Below the pieces are notes generated by a model. The model was not told where the DNA came from and searched no databases. It was given only the letters and a program-made list of their open reading frames with translations. From NCBI GenBank assembly GCA_030770425.1, contig JASJFT010000048.1, positions 129,693 to 193,692 of the forward strand: a DNA stretch of 64,000 nt, written 5' to 3'. The position numbers and the translations under genes were made by a program. Position 1 is the first letter of the stretch. Each line of letters opens with the position of its first letter. Of the stretch, positions 43,392-54,700 are shown in pieces. The stretch is from Darksidea phi. Lineage: Eukaryota > Ascomycota > Dothideomycetes > Pleosporales > Lentitheciaceae.

Positions 43392-45535
43392 GGCGTCCAC
43401 AGCATGCACCCTATAAGAAGGTTCCGGAAATTAGAGGACGATTACTGGCTAGGGCAGGTCTGCTACACTCTTGACAGCACAAGACTTGAAACAGGCAGCC
43501 AAAAACTCGACTTCACGTCCGTGTCGGTGTGAATGGGGGTGGGGGTTCGGAGGGTGGGTGGCAGCGGTCTTGATCATTCACAAGGTGAAGTGATTTTCAT
43601 TCGCTAAGTGAAGTAGGCCGCCTCACGCGACTAAGCGGTAAGGAAAATGCGGTGAGCTGTTCAAGTGCTAGAATCCCTGGCAATGAACCGGATCGCGGAA
43701 TATTACGGCAAGTTTGGTGCTGTAGAGGTTTGCGAATGGGACCGTACGGTGGCGCAAAGCGAGGCTGGCCTCGCTATCTATATCATGTAACAGCGCGTCC
43801 GCACTAAGATCCTGAACGGGGTGCATCATCAGCGCACTAACTTGCAATTAGGACGTGAAAAGGTTTACCTGAATGCCACGAGGCCCGGAAAAACTGGAAG
43901 GGCGGCCAAGTAGCGGGCGATGATCGCATGAACAGGCACAAACACACTAACTAGACGTCAGCAGTGCCTCCATCTCGTGGAACGAGCCTGAGGCGACGGA
44001 CATTGATAACGTACAAGATCATTAACAGAACGATAGACACGAGATACAGCGCAAAGGGAAGCCGAAGCCAGCCAATTTCGATGGAATCACATCGGTTGTA
44101 AATGAGACATGCTTCTGTTGAGAACGTTCTCGTTTATATAGGACAGTAAAGGAAAAGGGCCAGAGCGCAACGGCTACTCGTTTGAGGTACCCCATGTCTT
44201 TCATGTCTCGGTAGCGAAAAGAAGGACTGGGCTTCCGTATAGGCCCAGTACTCACATTGCCGTCCACTCAACTCTGGAACCGACAGGGGTGGATGGCATC
44301 TCCAAAGAATCGTATCATATCAGCTACGCTCCGTACCCTAGCCAGCGCCTCCTTGCTCACCTTGCAGAAGCACAAGAGCATGGCCGTCAAAAGCCAGCAA
44401 CCCAATGACGAGTACAGTTTCCGACAACGTGGCGCATGGCAGGCTCGCCATTTACTCAGCCTTGCCGGAGAATTCCCAGCATGCCTGTTGCCGGCGACGA
44501 CCTATGAAAGTTGAGTAGCAAAGCCCCAATCCAGCGGTGATTGCTCCTCTAGTGCTAGTTGAGCTGGCGGCAAGCTTCTTCGTCATCCTGTTTGGCTGAC
44601 GTGTAGAGGCGAACGGGTAGATGCATGACAAACCTTGGCGGGGGACCGGCGCTTGTACCGATCATCCAGTGAGCAGTCCTCTCGGGCATGAGTTGGGGCT
44701 TCAAGTTTCGTGTTTGTGAGCATGATCTCCACCCGGGATGAGCTATGCATGATGTTATATGCGAACTTGGGGTTGCCAAGCGTGGTACATGGGAGGCGTG
44801 TACTGGTTTCGACAGCTAGTATTTGCCGAAGCGATTCTCAGTCTCATTTCACACTCCCTTCATGAGATTCAAGCAACAAACTGATCGCCTCAATCAACAA
44901 GCGCAAGTGAGGCGGAGATTTTGCATCTCTGCTTCAATCTATACCAAGACGACTCACGAGTACTTACCTCGCCTCGCCAAGAATCAAAATCATGGCAGCC
45001 GCCTTCTCATGCTTCCCTATAGTTGCACCACATCCTCCTCACACTTCGTTAGGCATTACGCTTCCACAAGGCTAACGGTATGTAGCGGCATCCAGGCCGC
45101 AGACCGCGGGTCGCGACCCAAGCAACGACCCGAGCGGCCATGCGAGCGACGAAACACGAGGCATGGCCGGCATCGAATCCCGATATCAGTCGGACTACGG
45201 CGCCCTGACAGCTCGGGAGATTTCTGTGCGAGACTGCGAGGGAAAGCTGGTACCCGTGCTGTGGGTAGAGGGTCCACCTTTCGTCTGTGGTGGTACGAAA
45301 TGACGATGTCACAAAATTGAGATGGAAGGGGTGCAAATCATCTTTAAAAGAACAGCGAAGGAGGGACTAGTCATCTACAAGTGCAGGCTGCTAGCTCCGA
45401 CAGCGCTCTCTGTGCTTGCATCAGATCAACTACACTAGGTCATGTAAGACATCGACTATCAGAAAGACCTGCCTACCGAACGTCACCCCAATCCTCGTGT
45501 ATACGCATCTGCGGGGACACAGCATCAACCCTTGC
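43392..45535. other. Intergenic DNA, 2.1 kb
   Basis: Contains the promoter of the Myb-like gene and the 3' flank of the kappa-class GST. Scattered short frames on both strands show no recognisable protein character. A GC-rich stretch with a GGGTCGCGACCC palindrome lies at about 45100-45130. Nothing else is supportable. Confidence 0.45.
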
Positions 45536-46621
45536 TCAGATCTTCGCTTTCTCTGTTGCAGGAAGTAGCTCAACATTCTTCCACGGCAACCCCAGATATT
45601 GCCACATGAAGTGGAACCTGCTTGCGGTTAGCTCCGCTTCCTAGCATGCCCCGTTTCATAGTTCGCATTCGCCTCGTTTGCGCTCCCGATGTCACCAGCG
45701 GCAACTATACCCCTTCCATGCAGTACCAATAAGAGAGAGATGACATACCGATCACTGCCGAAGAAAGGCTCCTCTTCCCCCTTTGCGTTGCGGACCCAGA
45801 ACCAGGGGCAACCGAAGGCGCCACGGTCGAGAGCTTCTTTTGTGTTGGCGTTCAGGATTTCTTTGTACTCCGCACTCTTTGCTTTCTCAAGTATTTCGTA
45901 GACTTGCTGCTCCTCAAATCGTTTTCCTAAGACCTCGGCGAGGAGCTCAGGCTTGCTGACATTAACGCCATTCTCCCACATTGCAGAACATACTTCTACG
46001 AAGACCTGCACGAAGACGTCGGAATAGCTGGCTTTGATGTAGGTTAGAGCGCGTTGTGGGAGTAGTGAGAGGATGGGGAAGAATTTTGGCACCCGCAGGT
46101 TGGGTACATTGAAGTACGATTTTGCACGGGCGCTATCGTATTGGCTGTAGGCGGCTTTTGCGGGGAGTGTCCAAGGGGGTTTGTTTCCTTTGCACTAATT
46201 AGGATGCGCACAGAAGAGTTGGGGACGAGCGTACCGCTGCCGACATTGATGCCACCGAGGAAGACGGGAATTATACTAGCACTGTTAGAGGGTGATACCG
46301 AGGACGGGGCCCCGATAGCTGCAAACAGGGGAAAAGGAAACAGTCAGGATGCGGCCGGGTAGGTTCCACATGGCCAATGCGTGGATGGACATGGAGGTCG
46401 AGCCGGAAGGGAGATTGCATGGTACCTACTCTATTTCTACCTTGTGAGATTGCAGTGTTTCAGCGTTTCTGTGGAGATGGAGGAGGGCCAGGTAGGAATA
46501 TGGTGACACTAAAGTTATTAGCACAATACTTAGAAAGCAAATTCGCGACCGGATGTTCGATCGGTTGGTAGGAATGTTGTGTCGTACCGCAATCGAGATA
46601 CGCAGTAATCTTGCCAGACAT
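45536..46621 (-). CDS. Kappa-class glutathione S-transferase / DsbA-fold isomerase, 224 aa
   Basis: Five exons on the minus strand (46588-46621, 46430-46508, 46235-46275, 45749-46187, 45536-45617) join in phase to 224 codons, the usual kappa-GST length. The first exon is 34 nt and the third only 41 nt. The joined protein has LDCVSPYSYLAL, where Ser13 matches the catalytic Ser of human GSTK1. It continues with PVFLGGINVGSGNKPPW, KSYFNVPNLRVPKFFPI, AFGCPWFWVRNAKGEEEPFFGSDR and a C-terminal FHFMWQYLGLPW. Such proteins conjugate or isomerise small electrophiles with glutathione in mitochondria or peroxisomes; bacterial relatives are 2-hydroxychromene-2-carboxylate isomerases. The C-terminus ATEKAKI is not a canonical peroxisomal signal. 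It is divergent from the adjacent dehydrogenase gene, with about 616 bp between start codons. Confidence 0.92.
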
Positions 46622-47237
46622 TTTGGTTTCTGAGCAGTCGGCTGATTAGAAAGGTTAGATGATGCTGCCGATCGCTTGTGGTCGTGCTAGTGGTCTGCTC
46701 GACTGCTCTTGGAGGTGAGCCTTCGGGTTCCACTCAATGAAGCTTAGAGAGCGCTCTGCAACGATTGCTCGATTTCTTTAAAGAGTGATGAAACTGCTTG
46801 TTGATGTATTGTAGCCGTGGGCGGCCTGGTAGACGGTCACTGTGCCTCGGCTAGTCTCGGGACTTCTTAAAGAATGAACGGTGCAGAGCGCTAAGTGTGC
46901 TAATTTTAAGTCGGATGCATTGCGTTACGGCTCGATTAACTAGGACCTGTGTAAAGACCATGTTCCGCGGTCCATATAAGTTCCTCCGATGTAAGTCTTG
47001 GCGACCTCGGCTCACGATAGCTCTCCGCCTAAGTGAGTAATCATCATCACTCTCGCACGACTCACGCTTACTCCAGATCCTCTCCGCACAAGCCGAAGCC
47101 GCACATATGAACGGTGTAGTTGCTCTTATGGCATTTACACAAGATTATCCCCTTGGTTGAGTGACCCAGCAATTGCCTTGTGTCCTTACATTCTTCATCC
47201 CGTCCTGCGCTGCTGCATATAGACGCAGCACAACTCG
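46622..47237. promoter_or_regulatory. Divergent promoter region, GST kappa and SDR
   Basis: These 616 bp separate the ATGs of two divergently transcribed detoxification or catabolism-type genes. A TATA-like ATATAAG is at about 46974, some 260 bp before the SDR start. I cannot name a specific operator; shared control is inference from orientation. Confidence 0.45.
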
Positions 47238-48219
47238 ATGACGGCGTCAGAGAAACAGGTTGCGCTGGTGGTGGGCGCATCGAGGGGTATTGGAAGGCAG
47301 GTTGCGGTGGATTTGGCCAAGGAGGGATATAAAGGTGGGATCTGCTCCAGGTGTGCTTTGGGGAGTTGTTACTGATGCGTGAACAGTGGTCGTCGCAGCA
47401 AAAAGCACTTCTGATGCCGTAAACATGCACCCCTTCCCGCCTGACCCGAATTCGGCACAGTCGACGATAAGTACGGTTGAGCGAGAGATACGGGCAGCTG
47501 GTGGAGACGCTACGGCCATTGCAGTGGACACACGCGACTTTGCGAGCATACAGCGGATGGTGGAACAGACGGTCCTGAAATATGGCCGTCTGGATGTCCT
47601 CATTTATAATTCTGGCGCTATTTGGTGGGCTAGTGTAGAGAACACGCCCATGAAGCGCTTCCAGCTCATGCAGCGCGTCAACGTCGAAGGTCTCTATGGC
47701 ACGATCCAGGCTGCCCTTCCCCAATTCAAAGCAAATGGATGGAAAGGACGCGTCATTGTGGTCAGCCCGCCAATATACTCGCGCTTCTTTCGCGGAAAGA
47801 CAGCGTATGCGATGGGTAAAGTGGGCATGTCGGTCCTCACGAAAGGCTTGGCGATGGACTGGGAGCGCGATGGAAAGAATGATATGGCTATTACAAGTAT
47901 CTGGCCAGCTACTGCTATCCAGTCAGCTGCTACTCAAGATCTTGACCGAGAGAACGCGAGCGAGTTGCGGAAACCTACAATCTATTCCGACGCCATTCTT
48001 GCCATGCTTCGGGCCCCAGCATCTGAGGTCAATGGCTGTCTAGAGCTCGACGAAGACTTTCTGCGCAAGAAAGGTGTTGTCAACTTCGAGAAATATAACG
48101 TCGTCGCTGGAGCCACCCCGCGGAGAATTATGCCCGAGGAATTTCCCGATCTCACGGTCAAAGAGCAGGCCGATGAGGGACGGCGAATGGACAGTAGCAA
48201 GATGAGGGCAAGAATGTAA
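47238..48219 (+). CDS. Short-chain dehydrogenase/reductase, HSDL2-like, 309 aa
   Basis: Two exons (47238-47334, 47387-48219) join in phase at YK-VVVAAKS. The nucleotide-binding motif is VGASRGIG near residues 12-19, a relaxed form of TGxxxGIG, followed by the NSG motif in LIYNSGAIWW. Catalytic Ser is in VVSPPIY near residue 158, and Tyr and Lys lie in AYAMGK near 172 and 176. The classical N-S-Y-K set is therefore present and the enzyme should be active with NAD(P)H. The overall layout (KSTSDAVNMHP after strand 2, MSVLTKGLAMD, ITSIWPATAIQSAA) matches the hydroxysteroid dehydrogenase-like 2 group found in peroxisomes or mitochondria. The C-terminus (MRARM) is not a classic peroxisomal tripeptide. 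Substrate unknown. Confidence 0.92.
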
Positions 48220-48787
48220 ACTATGCATTCCAATTTCGAATCGCATGGGTGCGGGTTGATCCTCCCGCTCCCGCCTGGTGCAACACGGGTTGGTATGAGT
48301 CTCCTTGCAGGAAAATGTGGCTTCAAGTCGACTGTCTTGGCACGACTCGGTCGACGGATGTCCTCTTGAGAGAGATGGTAAGTATAAAGAATTCCTCGAA
48401 AAGTTATAATCCAGGTCTACTTGCCGTCAGCTTCTTTCAGTTCTTCTGGGTGATTTTACTCGCCGTGCATAATTCGGCACTAACGCTAACCACAATCCAC
48501 GCATCCTCCTCCCCCTCCCCTCCATCGCTCGCCACACATTCCGACACGTTCGATCATTCACACGCTGGACGCGACGCGTAGCCGGAAATGGTAAAATATC
48601 GCGTCGGCCACTGCCATCATACTCCACTTTGTCAACACTCACTCTCCATTGCTGAATGGCACACGCTCTCTATAGTGTCAGTCAATTGTTCATGTCGTTT
48701 AATCAAGCATTTATCACATTCATTTACATCGTTGATTGGCTTCTCCCATAATTTGCCCCGGCATCACACCCGGGCGGTCCTTAGAGC
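48220..48787. other. Promoter region of the giant gene
   Basis: 3' flank of the SDR gene and about 500 bp upstream of the giant ORF; the segment 48480-48540 is C/T-rich. No ORF is supportable. Confidence 0.45.
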
Positions 48788-51700
48788 ATGTTCGGCTCAT
48801 CACCGATACGCTCCTCATGGAGCTATCGGCTCCGTATCTCACGCGTCGCTGTGTGGCTCTTTTTGATTCAAACGACTCTGGCACATCCTCAAATTCTCAA
48901 TAATGTCCTTCCCGGCGTCCTCACACCATTGACATGCACCGACGCCGCTGGCACCATTTACACCAACGGCTCCACCATTACCGACAATGGCCGACTGTTC
49001 CAAGTCATCTGCAACACCAATCTTTTGCAGCCAGATTTAGCAATCGCATTGACACCGAACCTCACGGTATGCGTGGATACATGTGTGGGGAACCCGTACT
49101 GTGTGGGCGCGACGTACGACAAGACAGTGCAGAAGTGCGTTCTAAAGGGGACGCAGGGTATCTTGCAACAGGTAGTAGGAGGGGTAACAGCTATCGTAGG
49201 GAACCTGTTGGGCGCAAATGGAATCATTGCGCTTGTGCCTGTCCTCACGGGCACCTCTTCGCCCGTAGGGGCTTCGACTTCGCGAACGGCTTCGGTGTCG
49301 ACATCTGCGCCGCAGACTCTAGCGACGGTAACTAGATCATCCTCACAAGCTAAGATTCCAACATCTTCAGTCGGATCTGCTGTGCAGAACACGCCTACAC
49401 CCTTGATCGGACTCACTACGAATATCAACCTCCCAAGTATCCTTGGCCTCGGTGCTTCCAGCTCAGCGCCCCTATCAGCGACATCGAGTTTCAGGAGTAT
49501 AGGAAGCAGCTCGCTTTCGTCTATGAGTGGACAATCGGGGAGCGGGGTGGCTGTTAGTAGCAGCTTTGCGTCTAACAGTTCCCCAAATCCATCTCCCGCA
49601 TCTTTAGCAACGCCTAGGAGCACTTCAATGATGCCGTCTTCCAGCAGTCAGAATGCAATTGTCTCTGCGATATCGAATATAGGAGCGGGCCTAGGAAGTC
49701 TGTTGGGAGGTGCGATGTCTCCAAGCAGCGCTTCCGCAAGAACTTCTACAGCATCGGCAGCGTTGGCGACAACGAATTTGGGGCCTTCGACACCCTCACC
49801 TAGTACGACTCAGGACTCGTTACTTGGAGTTGTTTCAGATCTAGGTGCTGGGTTGGGAAGTCTTCTGGCGGGGCTAAGCTCTTCATCACTGAGGCTTCCC
49901 TCGTCGTCTCTTGTTCCCTCCATTCCATCAATACTACCCACGGGCACCGTCCAAAACCCACTTTCAGCCGCGGTCTCCGGTCTGGGGGTGGGTTTAGGGA
50001 GCTTGTTAGGAATATCGAGCTCTTCCGTTCGTTTTTCGTCTCTAGATCTATCGACTTTCCTCCCAACATTAACGCCTATTGCTTCGGGTACTTCGCAACC
50101 TCTCGTGGCTTCCAGCTCGAATTTGGGATTGGGAGCTGCTTTGGGGAGTCTGCTTGGACCGCCAAGCTCTGCACCTAGTGTTCCGTTGGCGCTACCCCCA
50201 GCTACTCTCCCAGCTGCCTCATCACAACAGTTACCGCCACTATCTAGCTTAATTTCCAGTTTAGGATCGGTGCTAGGAAGTGTGCTGGCACAGGCGAGCC
50301 CCACATCAATCCTTCCACCACTATCGTCGCTTCTTTCAGCTTCATCGCTACCGGTCACTACAAGCAACGGACAACCTGATCTTGGTCTGGGATCCATATT
50401 GGGAAGCATTCTAGTACCACCAAGTTCCAGTCTTGGCCTGAAGCTGCCGTCTTCCAAACTGTCTTCTTCCTTGTTAGTACCAATTGCATCACCTGCTATC
50501 ACGCCATCACCCAGCGTAGCGCCAGCTATAGAGGACCAGATCGAGCTTATGATGTCGTATCTCTGGACCGATCTGGGCATTCATTGGCCGAGAGACCAGT
50601 TGTTGGCTATATTACCTTATCTGACGCCGACGCCTACTACTACCCCTCTCCGTTCGAGCGCAGCTCAAACGACGAACCTCATACCTCAAAGTAGTTCGCT
50701 ACCTTCACCAGTTGTTGTTAGCTCTATGGTAGTGACGCCGAGTCAAACCGCTGCGAATCAAGAGCTGATTCCGGGATTGCTATCCGTCTTGGGTGTCGGA
50801 TCAAGTGGGCCGGCCTCTTTGACCTCGACTCCGCCCATGTCTATTTCTCCTCCCTCGGGCATTCCACGCACTGCAAGCAGCGCCGAAGCGGGTCTTTTAG
50901 GTGGACTGCTGACGGCCTTCGGACTCGGCGGTGCTACGTCTATACCGTCTCTCTCACAATTGCCGAACAGCACGCCACCGTCCTCACCCATAACGAAGCC
51001 CCTCATCGATCTCGGTTCCTTACTGCAACCTCTACCTGCATCCACTACTCCAGCGGGTTCCACGACGTCCGCCACAAACAATATAGTTAGTGACATCCTT
51101 TCCAACCTACTTCCTCCCGCCGCAAGTGCGATAGCATCAACTGCTACGGCATCTGGAGCGTCAAGCGTATCCTTACCCCGACTTCCTAGTCTTGGCGTGC
51201 CTAGCTTGCCTCTACCCACTACTCCGCTTGTTGAAATTCAGCGTCCGAGCTTGGATTTGCCGTCCCTGCCATTGCCTACACTACAACCAAGCCTGATGAG
51301 TAGTACAGGGAATCTCCTTGGTGGGTTACTCTCAGCAATCGGCTTGGGAGGGACGAGTTCGTTTCCTACAGTATCCTCGGCTATACTTCCTAGTTCCAGA
51401 AATGCAGGCGGTCTACTTGGAGGCTTGCTGTCAGACATACTAGCTCCACCAGCAACGAGCGTTCTCAATCAGCAATCGATTACTTCGGTTCCGAATGTCG
51501 TGGAAGACGTACTGGGTGGTCTAATCTCTGGCATCAGTTCACTGGCTCCTTTCACGCCATCGTTGACAACACTATCGACTTCTGTACAAGCGAGCAGCGT
51601 ACCCAATAATTTTGTGGGCTTGCTCTCGAATCTCGGCCTAGGCGGTGGTATCTCGGCGCCTACAAGTGCCTTTAGTCCGCAACCAAGTGTTACCGTACCG

Positions 51701-54700
51701 AATGTCGTGCAAGGTGTTTTCGGCGGCTTGCTTTCGGGCTTAGCTCCTGTACCCGCTATTCCAACGACTGCATCGGTCCCAAACCTTGTCGACAATGTAT
51801 TAGCTGGCCTGCTCTCAGGGTTAGGATCCCCGCCAGTCATCCAAACAACGTCCGCTATCCTCAGTCCGCAACCTACTACATCGATTCCGAACCTGTTGGG
51901 TGGCCTACTCTCAGGTCTCGGCGATTTAGTACCTTCTACTTCACGAGCTAATCAGGTTCTCGATCTGCCCTCCGGACTAGGCAACGTAGGCTCCGTCATT
52001 CCACCAGTGACAACTTTCATCCAGTCCCAGGTTACAACACCCATGCCGAATCTCATGGGCGAATTGCTCTCCGGCATAGGTATAGGGGCACCAGTACCGA
52101 CTAGTCTTCAGACAGATGTGCTAGGTAATCTGCTATCAGAATCGGCTTTGAACAGTATCATACCAAGCAGTATTCCTGTGCCTCCCGGTGTACTCGAGGG
52201 GGTTTTGAATGAGCTGGTCTCAAAACTTCCTTCGGATGTTGCTGCACCGACAGAGTCCGGTGTGCTCCAACCAAGCAATACAGCGATTAGTAAAGTACCG
52301 GATATGCTTGGTGGTCTGTTCTCTGAGTTGGGACTGGGTGGTTTACCGATTCCCACAAGTGCTAATGTTGGAGATGTTCTTGGTGGTGTGCTTTCCGACT
52401 TAGGACTCGAATCAAGTTTGCCACTGCCTACATATACCTCGGTACCTACACCAACCTTCACACCTTCTGGTGGCGTTGGTGTGCTTTTGGGGGATTTGCT
52501 CTCGGATTTAGGCACTGTTCTTTCGGTCCCTACAGACATATCGATACCTTCGCCCATATCCACCCCTTCTGTCGATTTAGGAGATCTTCTGCCAGGCTTG
52601 CTGTCTGATCTTGGGTTGGGAGGTCTTCCAATATCCACTTCCATCAGCCCACTTCCAAGCATCACAAATCCGAGCTTGATTGAAGATCTACTAAAGGGCC
52701 TGCTCTCGAACTTGCCGCTACCTACGCCTTCTGAGATTATCAGTTCATTGCCTATTGTCTCGAATCCTGGTGTCATTGAGGATGTTTTAGGCGGCTTGCT
52801 TTCAACCTTGGCTAGCCCCACACCTTCTGAATTTGCAAGCTCAATCCCTAGCGCCACTGATGCCAATTTGATTGATGATATCCTGGGCGGTCTGTTCTCG
52901 GGCGTCAACACTCCAACAACTTTGGCCTCTGCCGTATCATCGCCCATCTTCCCGTCACCGAACGTAGGAGATCTCTTAAATGGACTTCTTTCTGGGCTAG
53001 GGAGTGCCATTCAATCAATACCACTCCCTACCTCCGACATTAATGACGTGGAGAATGTCTTGAGTGGCTTGCTTTCTGGTCTTCCTCTACCAACGGCCAT
53101 AGACCCTGCGTTGCAGCTGCCAACCCCGATAAAGGTCCTAGAAGATCCTTTGAATGGTCTTCTCTCCGGCCTCAAAAGCCCTATACCTTCCACTTCTGGA
53201 GTCTTGGATGTCGGAGATGTTTTGAGCAACCTGCTGCCTGGCATCACTATTCCTAATCTGTCTAAATCCACACAATTGCAACCAATGACTACAGCTGCCA
53301 ATGTTGTTGGAGATCTTCTGGACGATTTAATAGGAAGCCTGGCGCCAAGCAGCTTTTCGACGCAGCAACTAAGTGGCTCTGGAGATGTTGGTGGCCTACC
53401 GGGCGGCCTACTCCCAGACATTGGTGTCGGAGGCCCCACAACATTCCCTTCAGGAAATCTGCCCACTGTCACGGGGCCAAATCTCGTAGAAGAGCTTCTC
53501 GGCAGTTTGCTCCAAAGTCCCGCAACCGGAACTTCCGAAGCACAGCCGACCACTAGCGGAGGTCAGAGCGTCGATGGTCTGCTGGATGGATTGCTTTCAA
53601 ATCTCGGCACTCTTCCGTCAGTGTCTCAAAATCTTGTAGACGGCCTGCTCTCTGGCCTTGTCCGAGGCCCTACACCAATTGCATCCATTTTGGAACCAAG
53701 CCTCACCGGCGCAAATCTCGTCGGAAACCTTGTCCACGACGTACTTCCAAACATTGGCATAGGCGCTACACCGACAAATTCTATCCCATCTCCGCTCAAC
53801 GCTACCGGAATGAGTGTGGTCGATGATCTCTTGAGCAACCTGCTTTCAGGTCTACCAATTGGAACGCCCGCGATGCCTATATCTTCAGCGTTTCAGACTA
53901 GTATGACTGAACCGAGCGCTATCGGTGACGTGCTGGGTGACCTGACCTCCGGCTTAGTAGGAGGCGTACCAACCGCACTCCAGCCAACATCTTCACCTAC
54001 AGATCTTGTTGAAGATCTTGTAGACAACCTACTTTCGGGTCTCCCAGTCAGTATGCCCGCGGCTGTACCTACGCTCCCTCTGCCTAGTAAGACACGGAGC
54101 AACATTGTTGGGGATCTGGTTGATGGTTTGCTATCTGAAATAGGACCAGTCGTAGGAACCGCATCACCCACATCACCCACATCTTTGCAGCCGACGAGTT
54201 TGACAGTTGGCGTCATCGAAAACGTCCTAGAAAATGTGCTCTCGGTATTGAAACCGGAGACCCCTACAAATACAGCTTCAACCGAATCTGGGCCAGTTGT
54301 TACATCGACGGGTGGCGGACAAGATCTGCTTGGTGGTTTGCTTTCAGACCTCGGGTTAGGCGACGCCAAAATGACATCGGTCTCGAAGTTACAGCCCAGC
54401 AACAGCAGAGTAGACGACGTCGAAGACCTACTCAATGATGTACTATCTCCATTGACACGACCAGCGACACCCAGTAGTGTCTTGTCAACGGACACTACAA
54501 CTAGCAGCAGACAACAACTTCTCGATGGCTTACTCTCGGAGTTAGGTGGTTTGGCCGGCGAGAATCCCTCAGCTACAACTGTATCAACTAGTTCGAGAGC
54601 GAATGTTGTCGACGACCTTGTAGATGATCTTCCCCCGGGGCTAGATACAGGCGCGGGATCTTCCACAACGTCAACGATTTCAGCGTCGCGAACTATTTCC

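Noticed and set aside
45100..45130. GGGTCGCGACCC palindrome as a regulatory site
   Set aside because: It is a single GC-rich palindrome more than 400 bp past the 3' end of the nearest gene, with no second copy near a promoter; chance is a sufficient explanation.
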